Shown: piece by piece, positions 1-8,191 of the stretch
Layout of the letters: each line of letters begins with the position of its first letter
Position numbering within the stretch: position 1 is the first letter of the stretch
From: LMUY01 sp964657445
Lineage (GTDB): Bacteria > Pseudomonadota > Alphaproteobacteria > Acetobacterales > Acetobacteraceae
Direction of reading: 5' to 3'
Assembly: GCA_964657445.1 (NCBI GenBank)
Contig: CAZZVB010000018.1
Location: forward strand, 1-33,364
Length of the DNA stretch: 33,364 nt
Program-made: the position numbers and the translations under genes
The notes under the pieces: generated by a model
What the model saw: the letters and a program-made list of their open reading frames with translations, nothing else
Database searches by the model: none
What the model was told of the DNA's origin: nothing

Positions 1-69
1 GAGCAGGCAAAAACCAAGTTTGCCAGCGACGCCGGACCCGGAACGCAGCATTTCGCGGCTGCACAATAA
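1..69 (+). CDS. ctaC: Cytochrome c oxidase subunit II, C-terminal end only (partial)
   Basis: Frame 1 is open from the first base and ends at a TAA at 67-69, giving 22 residues that begin EQAKTKFASDAGPG and finish HFAAAQ. I call it the tail of subunit II because it lies directly upstream of ctaD in the same direction, where ctaC sits in most alphaproteobacterial oxidase operons. A short alanine-rich tail after the CuA domain is usual there. The CuA motif itself lies outside the window, so the identity rests on context. Confidence 0.6.
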   Translation, partial: EQAKTKFASDAGPGTQHFAAAQ

Positions 70-75
70 GCGTTT

Positions 76-89
76 GCGGCAATTGCCGC
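76..89. other. Perfect 14-bp palindrome between ctaC and ctaD
   Basis: GCGGCAATTGCCGC is a perfect dyad seven bases after the presumed ctaC stop. As RNA it folds into a five-base-pair GC stem with an AATT loop. No T tract follows, so it is not a standard terminator. It may be an mRNA-stabilising or processing hairpin between the two subunit genes, or a chance palindrome in GC-rich DNA. Confidence 0.4.
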
Positions 90-160
90 GCTGTAACATC
101 GGCCCATTTGGCCAGTAGGCGCACCCAAAAGGCGCACGTAGCGGCGCAGGAGACCAAGCG

Positions 161-1750
161 ATGTCGGTGACGACCCAGGACCACGCTCACGACGACCACC
201 ACGGCCATGCGCCGGGTTTCGTGCACCGCTGGCTGTTCTCGACCAACCATAAGGATATCGGAACGCTCTACCTGATCTTCGCGATCATCGCGGGGATTAC
301 CGGCGGCATCCTGTCCATCATCATGCGGGCGCAACTCCAGTCGCCCGGCAACCACATCGTCGAAAGCGGGCAGGCCTGGAACTCGCTGGTCACGGCGCAC
401 GGCCTGATCATGATCTTCTTCACCGTCATGCCGGCAATGATCGGCGGGTTCGGCAACTGGTTCGTGCCGCTGATGATCGGTGCGCCCGACATGGCGTTCC
501 CGCGGCTGAACAACATCTCGTTCTGGCTGCTGGTCCCGGCCTTCCTGCTGATCATCGCGGGCCTGCTATCGGGGCAGGGAGCCGGTTCGGGCTGGACGCT
601 GTATCCGCCGCTCTCCGCCCAGCAAGACATCTCGATGGACTACACGCTGTTCGCGCTTCACCTCGCGGGCATCTCCTCCCTGCTCGGCGCGATCAACTTC
701 ATTACCACGATCTTCAACATGCGCACGCCGGGCATGACGCTGCACAAGATGCCGCTGTTCGTGTGGTCGATGCTGGTCACGGCGTTCCTGCTGCTGCTCG
801 CCATCCCGGTGCTCGCCGGCGCGATCACCATGCTGATCACCGACCGTAACTTCGGCACCTCGTTCTTCGACCCCAAGGGCGGTGGCGACCCGGTGCTGTT
901 CCAGCATCTGTTCTGGTTCTTCGGCCACCCCGAGGTCTACATCATGATCCTGCCGGGCTTCGGCATGATCAGCCACATCATCTCGACCTTCTCCAAGAAG
1001 CCGGTGTTCGGCTACCTGGGCATGGCTTACGCGATGGTCGCCATCGGCGTCGTCGGCTTCGTGGTCTGGGCCCACCACATGTTCGTCTCAGGCATCAGCG
1101 TCGATACCCGCGCCTACTTCATGGCGGCGACGATGATCATCGCCGTGCCGACGGGCATCAAGATCTTCTCCTGGATCGCCACGATGTGGGGCGGTTCGAT
1201 CGAGATGAATACGCCGATGTTGTGGGCGATCGGGTTCATCTTCCTGTTCACCGTCGGCGGCGTGACCGGCGTGGTGCTGTCGAACGCCGGCATCGACCAG
1301 ATCCTGCACAACAGCTACTACGTGGTCGCGCACTTCCACTACGTGCTGTCGCTGGGCGCTGTGTTCTCGATCTTCGCTGGCTTCTACTACTGGATCGGCA
1401 AGATGAGCGGCCACCAGTATCCGGAGTTCTGGGGCAAGGTGCACTTCTGGGTCACCTTCGTCGGCGTGAACCTGACGTTCTTCCCGATGCACTTCCTCGG
1501 CTTGGCGGGCATGCCGCGCCGCTATCCGGACTACCCGAACGCCTTCGCCGGCTGGAACCACGTGGCATCGATGGGTTCCTACATCGGCGGCCTGTCGGTG
1601 CTGATCTTCCTCTACGTGCTGTTCCGCACCTTCACCTCGAAGGTCCCGGTCGCTGCGAACTATTGGGGTGAGGGTGCCACGACGCTCGAGTGGACGGTCA
1701 GCTCGCCGCCGCCGTTCCACACCTTCGAGGAGCTGCCGCGGGTTCGATGA
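161..1750 (+). CDS. ctaD: Cytochrome c oxidase subunit I (aa3-type, A1-like)
   Basis: This 529-residue integral membrane protein is the catalytic subunit of the terminal oxidase. It reduces oxygen to water and pumps protons across the inner membrane. The metal ligands are visible: His80 (heme a, VTAHGLIM), His256 in GHPEVY with the proton-relay Glu258 and Tyr260 (the usual cross-linked tyrosine), the CuB pair His305/His306 in WAHHMF, and His391 (heme a3) and His393 (heme a) in HFHY. The Glu in the GHPE motif marks an A-type oxidase, and PTGIKIFSW carries the K-channel lysine. The ATG at 161 has AGGAG at 148-152, eight bases away. The stop overlaps the ctaB start (ATGA). Length is normal for the family. 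Confidence 0.98.
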   Translation: MSVTTQDHAHDDHHGHAPGFVHRWLFSTNHKDIGTLYLIFAIIAGITGGILSIIMRAQLQSPGNHIVESGQAWNSLVTAHGLIMIFFTVMPAMIGGFGNWFVPLMIGAPDMAFPRLNNISFWLLVPAFLLIIAGLLSGQGAGSGWTLYPPLSAQQDISMDYTLFALHLAGISSLLGAINFITTIFNMRTPGMTLHKMPLFVWSMLVTAFLLLLAIPVLAGAITMLITDRNFGTSFFDPKGGGDPVLFQHLFWFFGHPEVYIMILPGFGMISHIISTFSKKPVFGYLGMAYAMVAIGVVGFVVWAHHMFVSGISVDTRAYFMAATMIIAVPTGIKIFSWIATMWGGSIEMNTPMLWAIGFIFLFTVGGVTGVVLSNAGIDQILHNSYYVVAHFHYVLSLGAVFSIFAGFYYWIGKMSGHQYPEFWGKVHFWVTFVGVNLTFFPMHFLGLAGMPRRYPDYPNAFAGWNHVASMGSYIGGLSVLIFLYVLFRTFTSKVPVAANYWGEGATTLEWTVSSPPPFHTFEELPRVR

Positions 1751-2679
1751 TCGACGCCGCAACCCTTCCGGCCGCCGCGCCCTTCGCATCATCTGATGCG
1801 GAGTGGCGGGACTGGCTGAACCTGCTAAAGCCCCGCGTCGTGGCCCTCGTGGTCATGACCGGTTGGGTCGGCATGGCCATTGCCCCGGGGCATCTGCATC
1901 CGGTGCTGGCCTTCACGTCCATCCTTTGCATCGCCGTCGCTGCCGGCGCCGCGGGTGCGATCAACATGTGGTACGAGCGGGACATCGACGCGCTGATGCG
2001 CCGGACCCGCAAGCGCCCGATTCCGTCAGGGCGCATCCAGCCCGGCGAAGCGCTGGCGTTCGGCGTCGTGCTGGCGGTGTCCTCGGTCGTGGTGATGGCG
2101 CTCGCCACCAACCTCGTCGCGGCGGCCTGGCTGGCGCTGTCGATCGGCTTCTACGTGTTCATCTATACCATCTGGCTCAAACGCCGCACGCCGCAGAACA
2201 TTGTTATTGGCGGCGCGGCCGGGGCGTTCCCGCCGATCATCGGCTGGGCCGCGGTGACCGGCGACGTGACGGCCATGCCGCTGCTGCTGTTTGGGGTGAT
2301 CTTCCTGTGGACGCCGCCGCATTTCTGGGCTCTCGCATTGTATGCCTGCAAGGACTACACGGCGGCCGGCGTGCCGATGCTGCCCGTGGTTGCGGGCGCC
2401 AAGAATACGCGGCTGCAGATCCTGCTTTACACGCTGGTGCTGACACCCGTGTCCGTGCTGCCCTGGCTGCTCGGCTACACGGGGCCGATATACGGGTTAA
2501 CCGCCCTGGTGATGGGCGCCGGGTTCATCGTGAGCGCGATCTGGGTGTGGCTCGACAAGCAGGACGCGGCGGGCGTGAGCCTGACCAACGATACGCCGGC
2601 GCGGGCGGCGTTCCGCTACTCGCTCGCCTATCTGGCCATCCTGTTCGCGGCGGTGGCGGTCGATCACTTCGTTGGCTGA
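1747..2679 (+). CDS. ctaB: Protoheme IX farnesyltransferase (heme O synthase)
   Basis: This 310-residue polytopic membrane enzyme of the UbiA prenyltransferase superfamily adds a farnesyl group to heme b to make heme O, the precursor of the heme a used by the oxidase encoded next door. The first aspartate-rich site is seen in NMWYERDIDALMRRTRKRP, and the second conserved loop in KRRTPQNIVIGGAAGAFPP. I place the start at the ATG that overlaps the ctaD stop (ATGA), because MIDAATLP leads straight into the conserved WLNLLKPRV segment; a longer reading would run back inside ctaD. The overlap suggests translational coupling. No heme A synthase (ctaA) gene lies in this window. Confidence 0.97.
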   Translation: MIDAATLPAAAPFASSDAEWRDWLNLLKPRVVALVVMTGWVGMAIAPGHLHPVLAFTSILCIAVAAGAAGAINMWYERDIDALMRRTRKRPIPSGRIQPGEALAFGVVLAVSSVVVMALATNLVAAAWLALSIGFYVFIYTIWLKRRTPQNIVIGGAAGAFPPIIGWAAVTGDVTAMPLLLFGVIFLWTPPHFWALALYACKDYTAAGVPMLPVVAGAKNTRLQILLYTLVLTPVSVLPWLLGYTGPIYGLTALVMGAGFIVSAIWVWLDKQDAAGVSLTNDTPARAAFRYSLAYLAILFAAVAVDHFVG

Positions 2680-2824
2680 CGACTTCCCGAAGCCGCTGAC
2701 CCCTGCCGAAGCTGTCGAGTTCCGGCGCCGCCAGCGCGGGCGGAACATCGCCCTGCTGGTCGCATTGGTGGCTGTGGCGGTGCTGTTCTACGCGATCGCC
2801 ATCGTCAAGCTTGGTGGATCATGA
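2672..2824 (+). CDS. Small single-helix membrane protein of the cox operon (CoxF-like)
   Basis: This is a 50-residue protein read from a TTG start at 2672, which overlaps the end of ctaB by eight bases. The sequence begins MADDFPKPLTPAEAVEFRRR, a polar and basic N-terminal half. One transmembrane helix follows (NIALLVALVAVAVLFYAIAI), and it ends KLGGS. Its stop overlaps the ctaG ATG (ATGA). A short protein of this layout between ctaB and ctaG is common in alphaproteobacterial oxidase operons, where it is often labelled CoxF or left hypothetical. Its role is presumably accessory to oxidase assembly, but no catalytic feature is visible. The tight overlaps at both ends are the main evidence that it is translated. 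Confidence 0.8.
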   Translation: MADDFPKPLTPAEAVEFRRRQRGRNIALLVALVAVAVLFYAIAIVKLGGS

Positions 2825-3438
2825 ACCGGAACACCGCAATCGGCGCAGGCCTCGTCGCCGTCGTCGCCGGCATGACGGGCATCTCCTTCGCCGCCGTGCC
2901 ACTGTACTATGCATTCTGCTCGGCCACCGGATACAATGGCACGCCGCAGATCGGCCCGCAGGCGTCGCCCGGCGTGGCATCGCAGTCGATCACCGTCGCC
3001 ATGAACGCGGACACCAGCCCGCAACTGCCCTGGTCATTCAGCCCGGAGCAGCGTCGCGTCACGATGAAGATCGGCGAAGAGCAGTTGGCGTTCTACGACG
3101 GCAAGAACCTGGCCGACCACACCATCACCGGGCACGCGCTTTATAACGTGACGCCGGATGAGGCCGGACGCTATTTCCACAAGACGGAATGCTTCTGCTT
3201 CACGTCGCAGACGCTGAAGCCGGGCGAGCAAGTCCAATTCCCCGTTACGTTCTGGGTCGATCCGGCTATCTTGAAGGATCCGGAGACCCGCGACATCCAC
3301 ACCATCACCCTGTCCTACACGTTCTTCCCCTCGCTTGAGGAAGCGGCCAAGTCGGGCGCGCTGGCGAAGGCGGGCCCCCACACCGGCAACACCGGCGCGG
3401 TCCGTGTGCTGGAGCCGGGTTCGGCGTCCAAGGGGTGA
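2821..3438 (+). CDS. ctaG: Cytochrome c oxidase assembly protein CtaG (Cox11)
   Basis: This 205-residue membrane-anchored copper chaperone delivers copper to the CuB site of subunit I. An N-terminal helix (about residues 6-27) is followed by the conserved VPLYYAFCSATGYNGTP segment and an immunoglobulin-like periplasmic domain. The copper-binding CFCF motif is at residues 124-127, followed by LKPGEQVQFPVTFWVDP, both hallmarks of Cox11. The ATG overlaps the stop of the small upstream gene. The C-terminal tail is alanine- and glycine-rich. Sixty-four bases separate it from ctaE, the widest gap from ctaD to the end of the cluster, and that gap holds a small hairpin. Confidence 0.97.
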   Translation: MNRNTAIGAGLVAVVAGMTGISFAAVPLYYAFCSATGYNGTPQIGPQASPGVASQSITVAMNADTSPQLPWSFSPEQRRVTMKIGEEQLAFYDGKNLADHTITGHALYNVTPDEAGRYFHKTECFCFTSQTLKPGEQVQFPVTFWVDPAILKDPETRDIHTITLSYTFFPSLEEAAKSGALAKAGPHTGNTGAVRVLEPGSASKG

Positions 3439-3466
3439 CCGTAAGGGTTGCCGCATCCGCTCACCT

Positions 3467-3483
3467 CGCGGTATTGAACCGCG
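3467..3483 (+). other. Small hairpin between ctaG and ctaE
   Basis: CGCGGT-ATTGA-ACCGCG forms a six-base-pair stem with a five-base loop, ending 19 bases before the ctaE start. No T run follows, so it is unlikely to be a strong terminator. It could be an mRNA-processing or stability element that sets the amount of subunit III. Confidence 0.35.
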
Positions 3484-3502
3484 TCACTCGATAGGTCTGT
3501 CC

Positions 3503-4354
3503 ATGGACACGCACGCCACGACCGCGCCCACGATCTCGTCCGGGATGAAGCAGCCCTACCACCTGGTGAACCCGAGCCCTTGGCCGCTGGCCGGAGCGCT
3601 CGGCGCTGGTTTGACCGTGGTCGGCATCATCCATGCCGCGCATTTCGGCAGCTACCTGATCCTGGCGCTGGGCATGCTGGTCGTCATGGCGACGGCCGCA
3701 TTGTGGTGGCGCGACGTGCTATCGGAAAGCAGCACGCCGGGTCTGCATTCCCCGGTCGTCCGGCTCGGCCTGCGCTACGGCATGACCCTGTTCATCGCCA
3801 GTGAGGTCATGTTCTTCGTCGGCTTCTTCTGGGCGTTCTTCCACTTCGCCATCTATCCGGAGCACGTGCTCGACGTGACCGGCCCCGCGATGTGGCCGCC
3901 GGCGGGCGTCGAGACGTTCGATCCGTTCAAGCTGCCGTTCCTGAATACGATGATCCTGCTGCTGTCCGGGTGCACCGTCACCTGGGCGCACCACTCGCTG
4001 ATCGAGGGTGACCGCAAGCACCTGATCATGGCGCTGGGGCTGACCATCCTGCTCGGCATGTCGTTCACCTGCTTCCAGGCGATCGAATATTCCGACGCAC
4101 CGTTCAAGTTCGACGGCGGCGGTGTTTACCCGGCGGTGTTCTTCCTCGCCACGGGCTTCCACGGCGTGCACGTGATCATCGGCACCATCTTCCTCACCGT
4201 GTGCTGGTTCCGCTCGCGCGCCGGCCAATTCACCCCGGCGCGTCACTTCGGCTTCGAGGCGGCCGCCTGGTATTGGCACTTCGTGGACGTGGTGTGGCTG
4301 TTCCTGTTCGTCGCCGTCTATTGGTGGGGCGCCGGCGTCACGGTCGCGGAGTAG
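3503..4354 (+). CDS. ctaE: Cytochrome c oxidase subunit III
   Basis: This 283-residue membrane protein is the structural subunit III of the aa3 oxidase. I see the seven-helix pattern of the long form and the family signatures FIASEVMFFVGFFWAFFH, WPPAGVETFDPFKLPFLNT, FQAIEY, GFHGVHVIIGT and the terminal WYWHFVDVVWLFLF. The N-terminus MDTHATTAPT followed by KQPYHLVNPSPWP is typical. Start choice: the ATG at 3503 gives the standard length, and upstream codons in the same frame read into the ctaG tail and hairpin. The ribosome-binding site is weak (AGGT around 3493). Confidence 0.97.
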   Translation: MDTHATTAPTISSGMKQPYHLVNPSPWPLAGALGAGLTVVGIIHAAHFGSYLILALGMLVVMATAALWWRDVLSESSTPGLHSPVVRLGLRYGMTLFIASEVMFFVGFFWAFFHFAIYPEHVLDVTGPAMWPPAGVETFDPFKLPFLNTMILLLSGCTVTWAHHSLIEGDRKHLIMALGLTILLGMSFTCFQAIEYSDAPFKFDGGGVYPAVFFLATGFHGVHVIIGTIFLTVCWFRSRAGQFTPARHFGFEAAAWYWHFVDVVWLFLFVAVYWWGAGVTVAE

Positions 4355-4355
4355 C

Positions 4356-4739
4356 GTGGCGGACGGCCCAGGCGACCCGGCGGGAGGCCCGCTGCCCAGC
4401 CTGCTAGCGGTTTCGCTCGGCTGCCGCTGCCCGCGCTGCGGCAAGGGCAAGCTGTTCCAGGGCGTGCTGACTGTGCGTGACCGCTGCCCGATCTGCGACC
4501 TGAACCTGGCCGAGGCGGACACCGGCGACGGCGCCGCCGTGTTCATCCTCTTGATCGAAGGCACTTTGCTGGTGGCGCTCGCCTTCTGGGTCGAGTTCCG
4601 GTTCAACCCGCCGCTCTGGGTGCATGCCGTGCTGTGGCCGGCGCTGGCGATCCCAATCACCATCCTGCTCATGCGCCCCTTGAAGGCGTTCCTGGTGGCG
4701 CAGCAGTTCCGCAATCGCGCTGACGAGATGGGTGTGTGA
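4356..4739 (+). CDS. DUF983 zinc-ribbon membrane protein
   Basis: This 127-residue protein starts at a GTG one base after the ctaE stop. The N-terminal third carries two cysteine pairs, CRCPRCGKGKLF and CPICDLNL, that look like a small zinc ribbon. Two transmembrane segments follow (about residues 58-78 and 85-106). This is the layout of DUF983, a family repeatedly found between subunit III and SURF1 in alphaproteobacterial oxidase operons. Its biochemical role is not established; a part in oxidase assembly is inferred from location only. Its stop overlaps the next start by one base (TGATG). Confidence 0.88.
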   Translation: MADGPGDPAGGPLPSLLAVSLGCRCPRCGKGKLFQGVLTVRDRCPICDLNLAEADTGDGAAVFILLIEGTLLVALAFWVEFRFNPPLWVHAVLWPALAIPITILLMRPLKAFLVAQQFRNRADEMGV

Positions 4740-5437
4740 TGCGGGCGGCAGCCGCATCGCACCTGCCGTCCCGCTTACGGCCGTTGCTGGTGCCCGGCGT
4801 GGTGACTGCCGTGATGTTTGCCACCTTGGTGGGCCTGGGACTTTGGCAGCTTCATCGGCTGGCTTGGAAAGAGGGCATCCTGGCCGATATCGCCCGCGCC
4901 GAGCAGTCCCCACCCGTTCCGCTGACCGGCCACCCGCTGCCCTTCGCCAAGGTGAGCGCCGCAGGCCATATGCGCGGCGACGTCCACGCGCTCTACGGCG
5001 CCGATGTGCGCGACGAGCCCGGTGGGTCCGTCATGGGTGCGCAACTCATCGAACCGCTGGAGCGGCCCGGGCAGGACCCGGTGCTGGTCGAGCGCGGCTG
5101 GATCGCCGACGGCGCGCCGCTGCCGCCGCCCGGCGACACCGTCGTGGGCTACGTCCGCGCGCCGGATGCGCCGGGCCTGTTTAGCGCGACCGATGATCTT
5201 GCCGCCCAGCACTTCTACACTCTGGACCCGGAGAAGATCGGCGCCGCGCTCGGTCTGCCGCGCGTGGCGCCCTTCACGCTCGTTGCGATGGGGCCGCCGG
5301 CGGCGGGGCTGCAGCCGGCGGCCACCTTGCCGCGCCCGCCAAACGATCACCTCAACTACGCGCTGACCTGGTTCGGCCTGGCATTCTCGCTGCTGGTCGT
5401 GTTCGGCGCCTACGTCCGCAAGGCTTTCCGTGCATGA
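4739..5437 (+). CDS. SURF1 family cytochrome oxidase biogenesis protein
   Basis: This 232-residue inner-membrane protein assists heme a insertion during oxidase assembly. The N-terminal helix runs into the SURF1 signature LGLWQLHRLAWKEGIL. The central periplasmic domain includes DPVLVERGWIADG, and the protein ends with NDHLNYALTWFGLAFSLLVV, the conserved C-terminal helix. I choose the ATG at 4739, which shares a base with the DUF983 stop; a GTG one codon earlier is possible. Its own stop overlaps the next gene by ATGA, extending the tightly packed operon. Confidence 0.95.
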   Translation: MRAAAASHLPSRLRPLLVPGVVTAVMFATLVGLGLWQLHRLAWKEGILADIARAEQSPPVPLTGHPLPFAKVSAAGHMRGDVHALYGADVRDEPGGSVMGAQLIEPLERPGQDPVLVERGWIADGAPLPPPGDTVVGYVRAPDAPGLFSATDDLAAQHFYTLDPEKIGAALGLPRVAPFTLVAMGPPAAGLQPAATLPRPPNDHLNYALTWFGLAFSLLVVFGAYVRKAFRA

Positions 5438-6927
5438 ACGCATCCGCCGACACCGCTTACGCCCGCTTGCAGGACCGCTTCACCCGCATCGCGACCTTGA
5501 ACGAAGCCTCATCCATGCTGGGCTGGGATGCCGCGGCTATGATGCCCGACGGCGGCGGGGCGGCACGGGGTGACCAATTGGCCGTGCTGGCTGGGCTGGC
5601 GCACCAGCAACTTACCGCGTCGTCCGTGGCGGACGATTTGGCCGAGGCCGAGGCCCCTGCCGAACCCTGGCGCGAGGCCAATCTGCGCCTGATGCGCCAC
5701 GCCTACACGCGCGCGACCGCCTTGCCGCCCGACCTCGTCGAAGCCACCGCCCGCGCCAATTCCGCGTGCGAGAAAGTCTGGCGCGAGGCCCGCCGCACCG
5801 CCGATTTCGGCCTGGTCGCGCCGTATCTGGCCGAGGTTGTCCGCCTGACCCGGCACGCGGCCGAGGCCATGGCGCCCAGCTTGGGTCTGTCCCCCTATGA
5901 CGCCTTGATGGACGGCTACCAGCCCGGCATCGGCGCTGCCGACGTCGGGCCGGTGTTCACACGGTATGAAGCCTTCCTGCGTGACGCCCTGCCGCGCGCC
6001 GAGGCCAAGCAAGCTGCTGCCCCTGCAGCGCTGCCCCTGCCAGGTCATTTTTCCGCCGACGCGCAGGAGGCGCTGTGCCGCAGCCTGTCCCAGCGTGCCG
6101 GGCTTGAGTTTACCCACGCCCGGCTGGACCGCTCCGCCCACCCGTTTTGCGGCGGCACGCCCACCGATATCCGCATCACCACACGCTACGACGAGGCTGA
6201 CCCGGCGCAGGCCATCATGGGCGTGCTGCACGAAACCGGCCACGCGCTGTACGAACGCGGCCTGCCCACCGCCCACGCCCGCCAGCCTGTCGGCGAGGCC
6301 GCCGGGATGGGCGCGCACGAAAGCCAGTCCCTCATCATCGAGATGCAGGCCTGCCGCACCGACGCCTATTTGTCCTGGCTCGGCCCCAAGCTGCACGCGA
6401 CCTTCGGCGGTGACCCGGCGCCCTACGCTCCGGCAAACCTGGCAAGGCTATGGCGCCGCATCCATCGCGGCTTCATCCGCGTGGACGCCGACGAGATGAC
6501 TTACCCGGCCCACGTCATCCTGCGCTTCCGGCTGGAACAGGCGCTGATGTCCGGCGAGCTGGGCGTGTCCGGCCTGCCCGCTGCCTGGAACGAGGGGCTG
6601 CACACCCTGCTCGGCATCACCCCGCCGAACGACGCGTTGGGCTGCCTGCAGGACATCCACTGGTACGACGGCGCATTCGGCTACTTTCCGTCGTACACCC
6701 TCGGCGCCATGGCCGCCGCGCAGTTGATGGCAGCCGCCCGCCGTTCCGTTCCCGGCCTGGACGATGCGCTGGGTGAAGGCGACCATGGCCCGCTCCTCGC
6801 ATGGCTGCGCGCCAACGTGCACAGCCAGGGCAGCCTGCTCGGCTTTAACGACCTGCTGCGCCAGGCGACAGGCAAGCCCCTCGACCCCACCGACTTCGAG
6901 GCACACCTGACCGCCAGATATTTGTAG
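5434..6927 (+). CDS. Metallocarboxypeptidase, M32 (carboxypeptidase Taq) family
   Basis: This 497-residue, presumably cytoplasmic zinc or cobalt carboxypeptidase removes C-terminal residues from peptides. The active-site helix is HETGH at residues 266-270, and the third ligand is Glu296 in AHESQSL. Other M32 signatures are HPFCGGTPTDIRITTRYDE just before the active site and GCLQDIHWYDGAFGYFPSYT near the C-terminus. Length matches the family. The ATG overlaps the SURF1 stop (ATGA), so it should be co-translated with the oxidase assembly genes although no link to respiration is known for the family. It is the last gene of the run; a 111-base gap follows. Confidence 0.95.
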   Translation: MNASADTAYARLQDRFTRIATLNEASSMLGWDAAAMMPDGGGAARGDQLAVLAGLAHQQLTASSVADDLAEAEAPAEPWREANLRLMRHAYTRATALPPDLVEATARANSACEKVWREARRTADFGLVAPYLAEVVRLTRHAAEAMAPSLGLSPYDALMDGYQPGIGAADVGPVFTRYEAFLRDALPRAEAKQAAAPAALPLPGHFSADAQEALCRSLSQRAGLEFTHARLDRSAHPFCGGTPTDIRITTRYDEADPAQAIMGVLHETGHALYERGLPTAHARQPVGEAAGMGAHESQSLIIEMQACRTDAYLSWLGPKLHATFGGDPAPYAPANLARLWRRIHRGFIRVDADEMTYPAHVILRFRLEQALMSGELGVSGLPAAWNEGLHTLLGITPPNDALGCLQDIHWYDGAFGYFPSYTLGAMAAAQLMAAARRSVPGLDDALGEGDHGPLLAWLRANVHSQGSLLGFNDLLRQATGKPLDPTDFEAHLTARYL

Positions 6928-6942
6928 CGCGTATCGCGGGGC

Positions 6943-6993
6943 GGTTCCGGACGGATGGCTTTCTGTGCAGCACCTTGACGAACGTCCGGAGCC
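6943..6993. other. Inverted repeat after the oxidase operon
   Basis: GGTTCCGGACG (6943-6953) pairs with CGTCCGGAGCC (6983-6993), 11 pairs with one G-T wobble, around a 29-base spacer. It lies 15 bases after the peptidase stop. The long loop and lack of a T tract make it a weak intrinsic terminator candidate; it may mark the transcript end of the operon or be a protein-binding dyad for the next gene. Confidence 0.35.
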
Positions 6994-7038
6994 AGTCCAC
7001 TCCATCACGGATTGAAGTAACAGACGAAGGCTGTTCGA

Positions 7039-8184
7039 ATGCGTCAAGTCTTCCGTGCCTTGGGTTCCAATATCAGGTCGCGGTTGGGACTGGATCAATT
7101 AACCCAAGCTGTATCAAGTATACAGACAGATCTTAGGCGTCTCTCCGATGCGCTGATTGAGCGGAAGTTTATTGAGGTAACGCCGCCGAAAGCCGCAATC
7201 CCGTCGGTGAGCGCACCAGACAGTCGGATCATCTACTCAGAGCGTGACCTGGTCTGTAAATGGCAGTCGCTTGATGGTTCAGACGGCTGGTTTCTCGTTC
7301 TTCCGCATGAAACCCGGGATCCTGTCGTCGCCCAGTTCTTGCGAGGCGAGGTCGAGAACGAAGATATCCTGCGGATCGCGATGGACGTTACGTCCCCGGG
7401 CGATCAGATCATCGATCTCGGCGCCCATGTCGGAACATTCTCCATCGGCGCGGCGGCCATGGGGCGGAAAGTGCTGGCCGTTGACGCATCGCCCACTCAC
7501 ATCGTTGCGCTGGAGCGTAGCAAGGCGTTGAACCGGCTCGGCGATCTGTCGATCCTACATGCCGCGATCTCTCCGGAACCCGGCATCGTGCGCTTCGTGG
7601 AGGACGGCCTGTTCGGAGCCGTCGATTTCTCGGGAGAAGCAACGAACGCGATCGAAGTCCAGGGAAGCCGCCTCGATGACGCGATTGACGGGCATGTCAC
7701 CAGCCCTGTGAAATTCATTAAAATGGACATCGAAGGCTCCGAGTGCGTCGCTATCGAAACCGGCCTAACGATGCTTCAGCGTGACCATCCGATCATCTGG
7801 TTCGAATCCAATGGGCCGACTCTCGCCCAAGGCGGGCGGACCGTGGATGATTTGCGAAGGACGCTGGAAGGGTGTGGCTATAAGGTGTTCCGAGTCGAGG
7901 GCGCTCGCTGGATCTATGCGCCACCCGGCCAGATCCAGCCGGAAGCGTGGGTCGATATGATGGCGTTGGGTGAACACGATCAGCGCCGGTGGGCGGACCG
8001 CATCGATTGGGTATGGCAACCGAACGAGATACTGGAGAAATGCCGTGTTTGGGCGGGCCTGCCGCACGACCTCACGAGGAAGTATCTCCTCGAGGAAATC
8101 AGCCGGCATGACGTGGACGCCAGCATCCGGTCCAAATTGGACGTCATCAGGGGCGAACTGATGACCATCGACGGCGGACGGTAG
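7039..8184 (+). CDS. FkbM family SAM-dependent methyltransferase
   Basis: The 381-residue protein has a class I methyltransferase core. The SAM-binding loop is IIDLGAHVGTF (Asp126 to Phe134), followed by VLAVDASPTHIVALERS, and FIKMDIEGSE is the conserved post-core motif of FkbM enzymes. The first 60 residues form an amphipathic, possibly coiled segment (LTQAVSSIQTDLRRLSDAL). FkbM proteins O-methylate sugars, polyketides or other small molecules; the substrate here cannot be read from sequence and no glycosyltransferase is adjacent. The 5' end is visibly less GC-rich than its neighbours, which may indicate acquisition. The ATG at 7039 lacks a clear ribosome-binding site. It ends seven bases from the convergent hydrolase gene. 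Confidence 0.85.
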   Translation: MRQVFRALGSNIRSRLGLDQLTQAVSSIQTDLRRLSDALIERKFIEVTPPKAAIPSVSAPDSRIIYSERDLVCKWQSLDGSDGWFLVLPHETRDPVVAQFLRGEVENEDILRIAMDVTSPGDQIIDLGAHVGTFSIGAAAMGRKVLAVDASPTHIVALERSKALNRLGDLSILHAAISPEPGIVRFVEDGLFGAVDFSGEATNAIEVQGSRLDDAIDGHVTSPVKFIKMDIEGSECVAIETGLTMLQRDHPIIWFESNGPTLAQGGRTVDDLRRTLEGCGYKVFRVEGARWIYAPPGQIQPEAWVDMMALGEHDQRRWADRIDWVWQPNEILEKCRVWAGLPHDLTRKYLLEEISRHDVDASIRSKLDVIRGELMTIDGGR

Positions 8185-8191
8185 CTTAGGG

